A stretch of 64,000 nucleotides of DNA from assembly GCF_002914525.1 (NCBI RefSeq), contig NZ_LODW01000048.1, positions 62,001-126,000 of the forward strand, written 5' to 3'. The stretch comes from Rhizobium hidalgonense. GTDB lineage: Bacteria > Pseudomonadota > Alphaproteobacteria > Rhizobiales > Rhizobiaceae. A model generated the notes under the pieces. That model made no database searches. It was not told the DNA's origin and saw only the letters and a program-made list of their open reading frames with translations. Positions 40,914-49,924 of the stretch are shown here, piece after piece (position 1 is the first letter of the stretch; the number at the start of each line of letters is the position of its first letter). The position numbers were made by a program, and so were the translations under genes.

Positions 40914-41840
40914 ATGACCAAGCCCATTTCCCCTCTTCTACCGATCGCCTATTCGAAGGAGGTCGCCAGCGCCAAGCAGCGCGGCGCGCCGCTGGTGGCG
41001 TTGGAATCGACGATCATCACCCACGGCATGCCCTATCCCGGCAATATCGAGATGGCCCGCAGCGTCGAGGCGATCATCCGCGAACAGGGTGCGGTGCCGG
41101 CGACGATCGCCGTCATTCACGGCACGCTGCATATCGGCCTTGAAGCCGGCGAGCTGGAGCAGCTCGCCAAGGCGACCGAGGTGATGAAGGTGTCGCGCGC
41201 CGATCTCGCCTTTGCGATCGCCGAGCGCCGTACCGGCGCCACCACGGTCGCCGCGACGATGATTGCGGCGGCCCGCGCTGGCATCCGCGTCTTTGCCACG
41301 GGCGGCATCGGTGGCGTGCATCGCGGCGCCGAGGAAAGCTTCGATATATCAGCCGATCTCGAGGAACTGGCGCGCACCGGCGTCATCGTCGTCTGCGCCG
41401 GCGCCAAGGCGATCCTCGACATTCCGAAGACGTTGGAAGTGCTGGAAACCCGCGGCGTTCCCGTCGTCACCTATGAGAGCGAAGAATTCCCCGCCTTCTG
41501 GTCGCGTTCCTCGGGCATATCAAGCCCGCTGTCGCTGAACAGTCCGGCGGCCATCGCCAATTTCCAGACGGTGCGCGATCAGCTCGGCATCGAAGGCGGC
41601 ATGCTCGTCGCCAACCCAGTGCCCGAAGCCGACGAGATCGCGCGCGAGGAAATGGAGATCTATATTGAGAGGGCGCTCGACAGCGCCGAGCGCGACGAAA
41701 TCACCGGCAAGGCGGTGACGCCCTATCTGCTCTCGACCATTTTTGATCTGACCGATGGCCAGAGCCTCAAGACCAATATTGCGCTGGTGGAGAACAATGC
41801 GCGGCTTGCGGCTGAGATTGCCGTGGCGCTGGGTGAGTAA
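40914..41840 (+). CDS. psuG: Pseudouridine-5'-phosphate glycosidase
   Basis: The 308-residue PsuG reversibly cleaves pseudouridine 5'-phosphate to uracil and ribose 5-phosphate. Family stretches are APLVALESTIITHGMPYPGN, VIHGTLHIGLEAGELEQLA, GATTVAATMIAAARAGIRVFATGGIGGVHRG (metal and catalytic Lys region; the latter read as two adjacent motifs) and FPAFWSRSSGI. It is paired with the upstream kinase for recycling pseudouridine from RNA turnover. The ATG at 40914 (MTKPISP) is preferred over the frame's extension into the repeat. Confidence 0.95.
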   Translation: MTKPISPLLPIAYSKEVASAKQRGAPLVALESTIITHGMPYPGNIEMARSVEAIIREQGAVPATIAVIHGTLHIGLEAGELEQLAKATEVMKVSRADLAFAIAERRTGATTVAATMIAAARAGIRVFATGGIGGVHRGAEESFDISADLEELARTGVIVVCAGAKAILDIPKTLEVLETRGVPVVTYESEEFPAFWSRSSGISSPLSLNSPAAIANFQTVRDQLGIEGGMLVANPVPEADEIAREEMEIYIERALDSAERDEITGKAVTPYLLSTIFDLTDGQSLKTNIALVENNARLAAEIAVALGE

Positions 41841-41884
41841 TTTTTGACGGGTGGGCTGGTCCCACCAGATGGATGGTGTCGTGA

Positions 41885-42065
41885 GGCACCGCCCTCTGCC
41901 CTGCCGGGCATCTCCCCCACAGGTGGGGAGATCGGCTGGACGCGCCGGTTTCCCCAAACAATAAGCGTTGCAGCTCGGCGAAAGGTTAGATGTAGGCGAA
42001 TGGCCAAGCCGCTTGTCGATCTCCCTCCTTGTGGGGGAGATGTCCGGTAGCACAGAGGGGGTGCC
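41885..42065. repeat. Intergenic inverted-repeat element downstream of psuG
   Basis: Two arms of about 48 bases (41885-41933 and 42018-42065) are imperfect inverted copies of each other. Both contain GGCATCTCCCCCACA-like and GGGGAGAT-like segments with internal hairpins. The middle (about 85 bases) has no coding signal. The 181-base element fills most of the gap between psuG and cckA and matches the general form of dispersed rhizobial intergenic elements. Confidence 0.65.
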
Positions 42066-42103
42066 ACACAGCACGCGCTCTCCGTAACCGCCAAGCCGTA
42101 ATC

Positions 42104-44707
42104 CTAGCTATCCAGCGTCTCTTTCACCACCACCGCCAACTGCTTCAGCGAGAACGGCTTCGGCAAAAACCCGAATTTCGATTCCGGCGGCAGGTTGCGG
42201 GCAAAGGCGTCCTCGGCATAGCCGGAGACGAAGATGAACTTCATGTCGGGATAGGTCTTGCGCAGCTCGCGCAGCAGCGTCGGGCCGTCCATTTCGGGCA
42301 TGACCACGTCGGAAACGACGATATCGACCTTGCCTTCAAGCTCTTCCATAATGCTGAGCGCTTCGACGCCGGACCCCGCTTCGTGAACGGTATAACCGCG
42401 CGTTTCCAGCATGCGCTTGCCGCCGCGGCGCACCGCCTCCTCATCCTCGACGAGCAGGATGACCGCCGATCCGGTCAGGTCCTCCGGCTGCTGCGCCGGT
42501 GGCGTCTCTGGCCGAACGCCGATCTCGGCGACGGCGCTGTCGACAGCGTCTGCTTCGGCGGCAACCGCCGGCTCCGGGATGTGGCGCGGCAGGAAGACCC
42601 GGAAGGTCGTGCCTTTGCCGACTTCGGATTCCGGCTGGATGTAACCACCCGATTGTTTGACGATGCCGTAGACCATGGCGAGGCCTAGTCCCGTGCCTTT
42701 GCCGACATCCTTGGTGGTGAAGAAGGGCTCGAAGATCTTGTCCATGATCTCAGGCGCGATGCCGGTGCCGTTATCGGCGACTTCGATCAGCACCATGTCT
42801 TCGGCCGGCATGTAGGAATAGTTAAAGGCGGAGACCTCAGTGGCGGTCAGGTTTCGGGTGCGCAGCGTCAGCGTGCCACCCTCGGGCATGGCGTCACGCG
42901 CATTGACGCAGAGATTGATCAGCACCTGCTCGAATTGCGACAGATCGGTTTTGACGGGCCAGAGGTCGCGGCCATATTGCACGTCGAGCTTGACGTTGGT
43001 GCCGGAGAGCAGACGGTCGACCAGCATGCGCAGGTCGCCGACGACATCGGTGAGGTTGAGCACCGAGGGCCGCATCGTCTGTTTGCGCGAGAAGGCCAGC
43101 AGCTGGCGCACCAGCACGGCGGCGCGGTTGGCGTTGCGCTTGATCTCCATCAGGTCGGCGAAGCTGGCATCGGCCGGCCGCGCCTGTAACAGCAGATGGT
43201 CGGAGGACAGCAAGATCGCCGTCAGCACATTGTTGAAGTCATGGGCGATGCCGCCGGCAAGCGTGCCGACGGCGTTCATCTTCTGCGTCTGCGCCATCTG
43301 CGCTTCCAGCGCCTTCTGCTCGGTCACCTCGACGGCATAGACGATCGCCGCTTCCTCGGGCGCCTCGTCGCTCTGGTCGATGACGGCATTGACATAGAAA
43401 CGGAAATAGCGCGCCTCGTCGGTCGGCGTGCGGGTATCGAGGGGCGCGATATCGCCCTGCCGGTCCTTGGCTGCCGCCAGCGCCTCGGCCAGCTGCGGCC
43501 GGTCGCTTTCCTGCACGATGGTTTCGAGATGCGGCGCCTTTTCGAGGTCGTCGCGCGAAACGACGCCGGAAAACAGCTTGAGGAACGGCGCATTGGTCCG
43601 CAGAATACGCCCGTTGCCGTCGACCGATGCAATAGCCATCGGCGTGTTGTTGAAGAAACGGGTGAAGCGCATGGCAGCCGCCGAAGCCGACTGACTGCTC
43701 TCGCTGTTCTTTTCACGCGCCAGCACGATCGTCCGGCTTTCGCCGGGCGCGCCGTCGCGCATCGAGGTGACGCTGTGGAGGATCTGCACCGGCAGGCTCT
43801 GGCCGTTGCTCTTGCGCAGATCGAGATCGAGCGTCACGGTCTTTTTCAGGCCGGGTTCAGCCTGCACCGACTGGATCAGCGCCAGCCCCTCGCCGGCCAC
43901 GACATCGCCGATCGTCATCGAGCCCGGCACGAACTTGGTGAGATCGAGACCCAGCCACTCGGCAAGTGTGGCGTTCAGATAGAAGATCTCGCCCTTCCTG
44001 CCGGCGGAGAAGAAACCGGCCGGCGCATGGTCGAGATAGTCGATCGCGTTCTGCAGTTCCTTGAAGAAGCGCTCCTGATCGTCGCGCTCGGTGGTGATGT
44101 CGGTGATCTGCCAGATCTGCAGCGGTTTCCCGCCATTCTCCTCCGGCTGCAGCAGCCGCGCCTTCAGCCGGTACCAATGCGCGCCGGAGCTGTTGCTGCC
44201 AGGGCCGACGGCGCGCAGCAGGCGGAATTCCTCCCGGCCTTCCTTGCCCTCGCGCAGGCCGTTGACCAGCCTGTAGAGCGCCTCGTTCGATTCGCGGTGG
44301 CGCGACAGCAGGGTTTCCAGGGTCTGCACCTCGGTCGCCTTGCGCGCGCCGGTCAGCGCGCCATAGGCGGCGTTGGCATAGATAATTCGGCCCTTTTCGT
44401 CGGTAATCAAGGTACCGTCGGGATGGCTGTTGAGGAAGGCGCGCGCCAGGCTGTCGGACTGGCGCTGCGGCATCACCTCGATAAAGCCGATGACCGAGGA
44501 TACCAGGAAGAAGATGCCGACCATGGCGAGCACGCCGAGACCGCCGAGCACGACCTCATTGTCGAGCGACTTCTTGAAGACGACGAATCCGCCGGCGGCT
44601 GCGATCAGCACGAGGGCCAGCAGAAGAATGCGCAAAACCGTGCCAGAACGCCCCCCACGATCCACAAGCGGTGCGTTATAATCGTCGGCCTGACGCGGTT
44701 TCGTCAT
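42104..44707 (-). CDS. cckA: Cell-cycle hybrid histidine kinase CckA
   Basis: The 867-residue hybrid kinase has two N-terminal transmembrane helices ([18 protein letters not shown] and [21 protein letters not shown]) and PAS-type domains (about residues 95-215, 235-345 and 370-465). The HisKA domain carries the phospho-His at about 489 ([10 protein letters not shown]), followed by an HATPase domain ([27 protein letters not shown]) and a receiver domain with phospho-Asp at about 800 ([11 protein letters not shown]). This is the order of CckA, which sends phosphate through ChpT to CtrA and CpdR to control the alphaproteobacterial cell cycle. Divergent from the FliO-like gene. Confidence 0.93.
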   Translation of the reverse strand: MTKPRQADDYNAPLVDRGGRSGTVLRILLLALVLIAAAGGFVVFKKSLDNEVVLGGLGVLAMVGIFFLVSSVIGFIEVMPQRQSDSLARAFLNSHPDGTLITDEKGRIIYANAAYGALTGARKATEVQTLETLLSRHRESNEALYRLVNGLREGKEGREEFRLLRAVGPGSNSSGAHWYRLKARLLQPEENGGKPLQIWQITDITTERDDQERFFKELQNAIDYLDHAPAGFFSAGRKGEIFYLNATLAEWLGLDLTKFVPGSMTIGDVVAGEGLALIQSVQAEPGLKKTVTLDLDLRKSNGQSLPVQILHSVTSMRDGAPGESRTIVLAREKNSESSQSASAAAMRFTRFFNNTPMAIASVDGNGRILRTNAPFLKLFSGVVSRDDLEKAPHLETIVQESDRPQLAEALAAAKDRQGDIAPLDTRTPTDEARYFRFYVNAVIDQSDEAPEEAAIVYAVEVTEQKALEAQMAQTQKMNAVGTLAGGIAHDFNNVLTAILLSSDHLLLQARPADASFADLMEIKRNANRAAVLVRQLLAFSRKQTMRPSVLNLTDVVGDLRMLVDRLLSGTNVKLDVQYGRDLWPVKTDLSQFEQVLINLCVNARDAMPEGGTLTLRTRNLTATEVSAFNYSYMPAEDMVLIEVADNGTGIAPEIMDKIFEPFFTTKDVGKGTGLGLAMVYGIVKQSGGYIQPESEVGKGTTFRVFLPRHIPEPAVAAEADAVDSAVAEIGVRPETPPAQQPEDLTGSAVILLVEDEEAVRRGGKRMLETRGYTVHEAGSGVEALSIMEELEGKVDIVVSDVVMPEMDGPTLLRELRKTYPDMKFIFVSGYAEDAFARNLPPESKFGFLPKPFSLKQLAVVVKETLDS

Positions 44708-44784
44708 GTATTCCTCACATACGCCCCTCCAGCTTCGTAGCACGAACACGAAGCGGGAATCAGGCACTCTTTCCTTCTTAGCAA

Positions 44785-44801
44785 TTTGCCGCGTCGGCAA
44801 A
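44785..44801. promoter_or_regulatory. Palindrome in the cckA/fliO-like divergent region
   Basis: TTTGCCG-CGT-CGGCAAA is a perfect 7-base inverted repeat about 78 bases upstream of cckA. It could be an operator. The rest of the 306-base gap shows no other clear element. Confidence 0.3.
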
Positions 44802-45013
44802 AACACCGCCAGTCGGCAAGACTGCTTGAATTCACAGGCAACAGCGCCATCTGCCCCCGAAGCCGACGCGACTGCCCGTGCGCAAGGTCGGCGGGCACCC
44901 AAGCAGCGGAACACGCAATCGCGTTCACCGGTGACTGGACAGCACCGGCGGCCCTTGCCTAAGGAACGGAAAAGTCGTCAATATGTGCCGAATATGAAAT
45001 GGAGTGAGTGATT

Positions 45014-46057
45014 ATGTTGGATGATGTTGTCGGAGCTTATAGCAGCCGTTTTCTGCTTGCCGCCGGTGGCGTCGGTCTGGCGCTTCTCCTGCTCATCCTG
45101 GTGCTTTGGGTGATCCGCAGCCGGGCGCCCTCGCCCTTTGTGCGCGGCGGCCGCAACCGCCAGCCCCGTCTGCAGGTCCTGGATGCCGCTGCTGTCGATA
45201 CCCGTCGCCGGCTGGTGCTGGTGCGCCGCGATGACGTTGAGCATCTGATCATGATCGGAGGCCCGAGCGATATCGTCATCGAAAGCCGTATCCTGCCGGG
45301 AGCGGCCGAACAGGCGGAAACTGCCGACCGCCCGCAACACCTCGAACAGCCTCTAATATCCCCGCCGCGCCCGGAAACGCCACCGGTTTCTCCGCCCCGC
45401 TCCGCAGTTGCAGCGCCGGTCGAAGCCCCTGCCGCAGCCCGGGTCGAACCGGCCGCCGAGCCTACCTTCTCGGCACCGGTTTTCCCGGAGCCGCGCCCGC
45501 GCCCCGAACCGCAGGCCCAGCCGGCCGTTGCACCGCCGGTGGCGACCAGCCCTCTTCCGGCAAATCCCGTGACCGTGCCCCTGTCGGCCGAACGCGACGC
45601 TCCTCCGCCTGCCCCGCCCCAGCCGCGCCCGGAGCGGCCCGTCGCTCCCCCGGTCGCGCCCGCAGCCTTCCACGATACAGCAAGTGCGGCCGAGATTCTC
45701 GATGCCGCCCGCCAGCGCGTGCTGCCGCAGCAGCGCATCGAACCCGAGGTCTCCGCTCCATCTGTCCACGACATGCCGGCGGCCGCGCGCACGTCTGGAA
45801 TGGACGATGGACCGGCACCGGCGATCCGCCGTGATTTTCAGCAGGTGCTGGAAGAGGAGATGTCGAACAATCTGACGGCCGAACGTATCGTCCCGGCGCC
45901 GGTAAACCAGGCCCCGCGTCAGGCCATACCGCAACCGCAGCCGGGCAATCAGCCGCGCCGCGATCCCGAGCTCGCCCCGATCACCGGCGCCGATACGGAA
46001 CTGCAGAAGGAAGTCGCTCGCATCTTCGGCGAAATGAGCGTCAATCGCGACAAATGA
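45014..46057 (+). CDS. FliO-like flagellar biosynthesis protein
   Basis: The 347-residue protein has one N-terminal transmembrane helix (FLLAAGGVGLALLLLILVLWVI), then a short beta-rich FliO/MopB-like domain (RLQVLDAAAVDTRRRLVLVR and EHLIMIGGPSDIVIESRI, about residues 50-95), and a long Pro/Ala-rich disordered C-terminal region. FliO helps build the flagellar export gate, but the other export genes are not here and the tail is unusual, so a role in envelope function or as a diverged homologue is also possible. GGAG lies 9 bases before ATG 45014; GTG 45008 is an alternative. Confidence 0.78.
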   Translation: MLDDVVGAYSSRFLLAAGGVGLALLLLILVLWVIRSRAPSPFVRGGRNRQPRLQVLDAAAVDTRRRLVLVRRDDVEHLIMIGGPSDIVIESRILPGAAEQAETADRPQHLEQPLISPPRPETPPVSPPRSAVAAPVEAPAAARVEPAAEPTFSAPVFPEPRPRPEPQAQPAVAPPVATSPLPANPVTVPLSAERDAPPPAPPQPRPERPVAPPVAPAAFHDTASAAEILDAARQRVLPQQRIEPEVSAPSVHDMPAAARTSGMDDGPAPAIRRDFQQVLEEEMSNNLTAERIVPAPVNQAPRQAIPQPQPGNQPRRDPELAPITGADTELQKEVARIFGEMSVNRDK

Positions 46058-46472
46058 GGGGAAACACGCCCGCATCACACCGGGCTGCCGCGCTTTCTCT
46101 TTCACCATGAAGTTGCACAAATGCCGCAACGCCGCGGCTTTTTCAGTTTCCCAATGTCTTGGGCCTCCCCATCACGTCAATCATTTGGTATCGATCGGGG
46201 TGAAGAGCGTTGGCGCATCTGAGGTTGCACTTTGCCTAAGTAAAAATCGGTCTCACTCCAGTTTCACCCGTATTGCCGCCTAGCGACACGCTGGCGGCAT
46301 GCGACCATGTTCATCGGGTGGTGGCGAGAGACCGGTTTGGCATTGTTACAATATGCCATGTGCAGCGCCGCTGTCTCAGCTCTTCAGCCGCCCACAACAT
46401 CGCCACACCGCGCCCGCAAGGGCTTTCTCATGCACCATCTCGATGGACTTCCGAACGGAAGACCAAGACGAT

Positions 46473-47117
46473 ATGTGCAAGACGCTTCGGGTCCGATGGA
46501 CCATTATTCCCAAGATTGCTCCCCAACCTTGGGTTGCCTGCGGCGGATGCGGCGGCCTGAGAGCCTTCCAATCCAGCGGCAAGATTCGGCTCAATGCCAA
46601 CGGCCGCAAGCTGGATGCCTGGCTTATCTACAAATGCCTGACCTGTGAAAGAACATGGAACCGGCCGATCATCGAGCGCCGCAATGTCCGTGACATCGAT
46701 CCTGCGGTCCTCGACGCGCTGCAGTCCAACGATCGGGACTGGATCCGCGCGGAAAGTTTCAACCTCGATGCTCTCCGGCGCAAATCGCTGCGTGTCGACG
46801 AGTTTGCCGAAGTTGAAATCGCCAAGGAGATGCGGCACGAAACCGCAGATTGGACGAAATTGGCAATCGAACTGACGGTTCCGGTGCCAACAAGCACACG
46901 CCTCGACCGTCTGCTGTCCTCGGAACTGAAGCTTTCACGCGCGATGCTGCAGGCTCTTCACGCAGACGGCATGCTTCGGACGGATCCTGAGAAAGCAGAC
47001 ATTATGCGACGACGAATCAGGAATGGCACCCTCGTCACGATCGACCTCTCCAGGGAGGCCGGACGAGAGCAATCGTGGAAACCTCTGGCGACAGGCGATT
47101 CTGCCGTGGAGCGGTGA
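46473..47117 (+). CDS. DUF1062-family protein
   Basis: The 214-residue protein has an N-terminal zinc-ribbon-like region with CGGCGG and KCLTCERTWN (two Cys pairs), plus LRVRWTIIPKIAP and SSGKIRLNANGRKLDAWLIY, characteristic of DUF1062. The C-terminal half (TSTRLDRLLSSELKLSRAML) resembles an S4-like RNA-binding helix pair. The function is unknown; RNA binding is a cautious inference. The start at MCKTLRVRW is chosen because the conserved domain begins there. The preceding interval 46058-46472 (about 415 bases) has no clear gene. Confidence 0.8.
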   Translation: MCKTLRVRWTIIPKIAPQPWVACGGCGGLRAFQSSGKIRLNANGRKLDAWLIYKCLTCERTWNRPIIERRNVRDIDPAVLDALQSNDRDWIRAESFNLDALRRKSLRVDEFAEVEIAKEMRHETADWTKLAIELTVPVPTSTRLDRLLSSELKLSRAMLQALHADGMLRTDPEKADIMRRRIRNGTLVTIDLSREAGREQSWKPLATGDSAVER

Positions 47118-47122
47118 TCGAC

Positions 47123-47157
47123 GAACAAGCGCCGCGATCCGATCGCGGCGCTTGTTC
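47123..47157. terminator. Bidirectional terminator between DUF1062 and dksA
   Basis: GAACAAGCGCCGCGAT and its exact reverse complement form a 16-base stem with a 3-base loop (CCG), located between two convergent stop codons. It can serve both genes. Confidence 0.8.
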
Positions 47158-47182
47158 TGCTCTCATATCTGCATGAAAACCC

Positions 47183-47602
47183 TTATTCGTCGCGATAGAC
47201 TTTTTCGCGGCGTTCGTGGCGCTCCTGCGCCTCGATCGATAGCGTCGCGATCGGGCGGGCGTCGAGACGCTTGAGGCCGATCGGTTCGCCGGTTTCCTCG
47301 CAATAGCCGTAAGTACCGTCTTCGATGCGCTGCAGTGCCGCGTCGATCTTGGAAATCAGCTTTCTCTGCCGGTCGCGGGCGCGAAGTTCGATCGCCCGGT
47401 CGGTTTCCGACGACGCCCGGTCGGCGAGGTCGGGATGGTTTGCGCTTTCCTCGGCCAGGTGGTCGAGGGTTTCACGCGCTTCTCGAAGGATATCATTTCT
47501 CCATGCAACCAGCTTGGTCCTGAAGTAGGCACGCTGGTTTACGTTCATGAACTCTTCCTCTTCCGAGGGAACGTAATTGCTAAGATCGATCTTCTCACTC
47601 AA
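47183..47602 (-). CDS. dksA: RNA polymerase-binding protein DksA (single-cysteine form)
   Basis: The 139-residue DksA/TraR protein has a coiled-coil domain (RETLDHLAEESANHPDLADR with the acidic tip residues) and a C-terminal zinc-finger-like domain YGYCEETGEPIGLKRLDARP. Only one of the four zinc-finger cysteines remains, so the finger is probably zinc-independent. DksA acts in the RNA polymerase secondary channel, with ppGpp, in stringent control. The start is TTG at 47602 (LSEKIDLSNYV, read as Met): AGGAG lies seven bases upstream, and the upstream frame has no alternative signal. Confidence 0.92.
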   Translation of the reverse strand: MSEKIDLSNYVPSEEEEFMNVNQRAYFRTKLVAWRNDILREARETLDHLAEESANHPDLADRASSETDRAIELRARDRQRKLISKIDAALQRIEDGTYGYCEETGEPIGLKRLDARPIATLSIEAQERHERREKVYRDE

Positions 47603-47683
47603 CGCGATTCTCCTGAAGAACATCTCATCTGGGCGGGTGTATATCCCAAGCGCTAGCCGCGATTCAAGCCAAATACGACAGGT

Positions 47684-47703
47684 AAACAGATTTTTAAATC
47701 TGT
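47684..47703. promoter_or_regulatory. AT-rich palindrome upstream of dksA
   Basis: AACAGATTT-TT-AAATCTGTT has 9-base perfect arms. It lies about 80 bases before the dksA TTG start and 175 bases before the phosphatase gene. It could be a protein-binding site or a terminator-like hairpin; no T tract follows. Confidence 0.35.
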
Positions 47704-47878
47704 TACAGTTTTAGGCTAACGATCTATTTTGTCATGGTTATTCCGGCCACCGTTTTCTTCTTCGCCTTCAAAACGCCGTGTTGTCAGCCACGTTTTGGGC
47801 AGTTGCGGCATGGCTGGCGATTGACGGCGGCCAAGTGCAACCGCTACTGAAAAGACCCGCCCGATCCTGGATTTGCCC

Positions 47879-48373
47879 ATGACCGTACCGCTGCCTCCGC
47901 CCAACCGCATCTACCTCCTGCGTCATGCCGAGGCCGCCTGGGCCGAACCCGGGCAGCGCGATTTCGACCGGCCGCTCAACGAAAAGGGTTATGGCGATGC
48001 CGAGATCATTGCCGACAAGGCCGCCGACAAGGGCTACCGTCCCGATCTTCTGATCAGTTCAACGGCGCTGCGCTGCCGTGGCACCGCCGATGCGGTCCAT
48101 CGGGCGATGGGCCTCACGCTCGACGTGCGTTATGTCGATGTGCTCTACAATGCCACTGTCGATAACTATCTCGAAATCGTCGATTCGCAGGATGAGGCGG
48201 CCGTCATGCTGGTCGGCCACAATCCAACCATGGAGCAGGCGCTGGAAGTGCTGATCGGCCATGAGGCGATGGTCAGCGCCCTTCCAGGCGGCTTCCCGAC
48301 GGCCGGGCTTGCCGTCGTCGATTACGATGCTGTCGCCGCCGGCTGGCGTCTCACCGATTTCGTGGTCGTCTGA
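47879..48373 (+). CDS. SixA-like histidine phosphatase
   Basis: The 164-residue protein of the phosphoglycerate mutase-like superfamily has IYLLRHAEAAW with the catalytic RH (about residues 14-16), SSTALRCRGTAD and VGHNPTMEQ with the second His. It is short, as for SixA, which dephosphorylates phosphohistidine on signalling proteins such as Hpt domains or PTS-Ntr components. Target unknown. ATG 47879 is preferred over TTG 47873; no strong ribosome-binding site is seen. It is divergent from dksA. Confidence 0.88.
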   Translation: MTVPLPPPNRIYLLRHAEAAWAEPGQRDFDRPLNEKGYGDAEIIADKAADKGYRPDLLISSTALRCRGTADAVHRAMGLTLDVRYVDVLYNATVDNYLEIVDSQDEAAVMLVGHNPTMEQALEVLIGHEAMVSALPGGFPTAGLAVVDYDAVAAGWRLTDFVVV

Positions 48374-48448
48374 AAGCTTTCGCGCCGCGTCTTTTTCGGG
48401 CGGCGCGCCCTTCCTATATTGCCGGCAGTCACCAACCGGAATTGCGCC

Positions 48449-49924
48449 TTGCCGCCACGCCTGACATCTTTTGCCGACGACGCCCGCATCGCCCTCGACA
48501 ATCTTGCCGATCGGGCAAGCGGCCTCGTCAACCCGACCGTGCGGCTCGGCGTTACCGGCCTCTCCCGGTCCGGCAAGACGGTCTTCATCTCCTCGCTGGT
48601 GCACAATCTCCTGCATGGCGGTCGCCTGCCGCTGTTCGAGCCGGTGCAATCCGGTCGTGTCTCGGCGGTGCGGCTGGAGCCGCAGCCCGATGATGCCGTG
48701 CCGCGCTTCCAGTACGAGGATCATATCCGCGCGCTGGTGAAAGACCGTAACTGGCCGGATTCGACCCGCGCCATATCGGAACTGCGCATCACGCTGGATT
48801 ATCAGAGCGCCAGCGGCTGGAACCGGCTGTTTTTGCCCGGCCGCCTGTCGATCGACATCGTCGATTATCCCGGCGAATGGCTGCTCGACCTGCCGCTGCT
48901 CGGCAAGGACTACCGCACCTTCAGCGAGGAAACGATCGCGCTTGCGCAAACCGGCGTGCGCTCCGAATTGTCGCGCGGGTGGCTGGCGCTGACACATGCC
49001 GCCGATATCCGGGCCGGCGCCGACGAGATGGTCGCCCGCGACCTCGCCACCGCCTTTGCCGATTATCTCAAGGCCTGCAAGGCCGACGAACGTTCGCTCT
49101 CCACCCTGCCGCCCGGCCGGCTGCTGCTGCCCGGCGATCTCGACGGGTCGCCGGCGCTGACCTTTGCGCCGCTCGCCTTGCCGCCGGACGCCCGTCCCGG
49201 CCGAAACTCGCTCTGGACGATGATGGAGCGGCGTTACGAGGCCTATAAATCGGTTGTCGTCAAACCCTTCTTCCGCGAGCATTTCGCCCGGCTCGATCGC
49301 CAGATCGTGCTGGTCGATGCGCTGCAGGCGATGAACCGCGGGCCTGAAGCGGTGCAGGATCTGGAACGGGCGCTGACCGATGTGCTCGCCTGTTTCCGCC
49401 CCGGCACCAATTCGCTGCTCTCCTCGCTGCTCGGGCGCCGCATCGACCGCGTGCTGGTCGCCGCCACCAAGGCCGATCATCTCCATCATGAAAGCCACGA
49501 CCGGCTCGATGCGCTGACCCGCCGCCTCGTCGATCGCGCCATCGACCGCATCGGCATGGCCGGCGCCGGCATCGACGTCATGGCGCTCGCCTCCGTGCGC
49601 GCCACTCGCGAGGCATCGGTCAAGCGCGACGGCCATGAGCTGCCCGTCATCGTCGGCACGCCGATGGAAGGTGAAACCATCGCCGGCGAGGTTTTCGACG
49701 GCCAGAGAAAGACCGCGATCTTCCCCGGCGACCTGCCGGCAGATCCGGAAAGCCTGTTCGACCGCATCGCTTCCGGCGAGACCGGCCTGCAACTGCCCGA
49801 TGTCAATGTCGTCAGGTTCCGCCCGCCTCAGCTTGAGGAAACCGGCGGCGGCATCAAGCTGTCGGTGCCGCATATCCGCCTCGACCGCGCCATGCAGTTC
49901 CTGTTCGGAGACCGTCTCGCATGA
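48449..49924 (+). CDS. ycjX: YcjX-family GTPase/ATPase-like protein
   Basis: The protein of about 491 residues has a P-loop VTGLSRSGKTVFISSLVHNL near the N-terminus, SIDIVDYPGEWLLDLPLL (a Walker B/switch-like segment) and ATKADHLHH (a G4-like NKxD analogue). This is the YcjX/DUF463 family, stress-linked and of unknown function. TTG 48449 (LPPRLTSFADDAR, read as Met) gives the usual N-terminus; TTG 48419 is 10 codons longer, and neither has a strong ribosome-binding site. The stop overlaps the next ATG by four bases (ATGA). Confidence 0.88.
   Translation: MPPRLTSFADDARIALDNLADRASGLVNPTVRLGVTGLSRSGKTVFISSLVHNLLHGGRLPLFEPVQSGRVSAVRLEPQPDDAVPRFQYEDHIRALVKDRNWPDSTRAISELRITLDYQSASGWNRLFLPGRLSIDIVDYPGEWLLDLPLLGKDYRTFSEETIALAQTGVRSELSRGWLALTHAADIRAGADEMVARDLATAFADYLKACKADERSLSTLPPGRLLLPGDLDGSPALTFAPLALPPDARPGRNSLWTMMERRYEAYKSVVVKPFFREHFARLDRQIVLVDALQAMNRGPEAVQDLERALTDVLACFRPGTNSLLSSLLGRRIDRVLVAATKADHLHHESHDRLDALTRRLVDRAIDRIGMAGAGIDVMALASVRATREASVKRDGHELPVIVGTPMEGETIAGEVFDGQRKTAIFPGDLPADPESLFDRIASGETGLQLPDVNVVRFRPPQLEETGGGIKLSVPHIRLDRAMQFLFGDRLA

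Noticed and set aside
46058..46472. Additional gene upstream of DUF1062 by using the longer frame starting at 46299
   Set aside because: The N-terminal extension is low in coding character and the DUF1062 similarity starts at MCKTLRVRW (46473).
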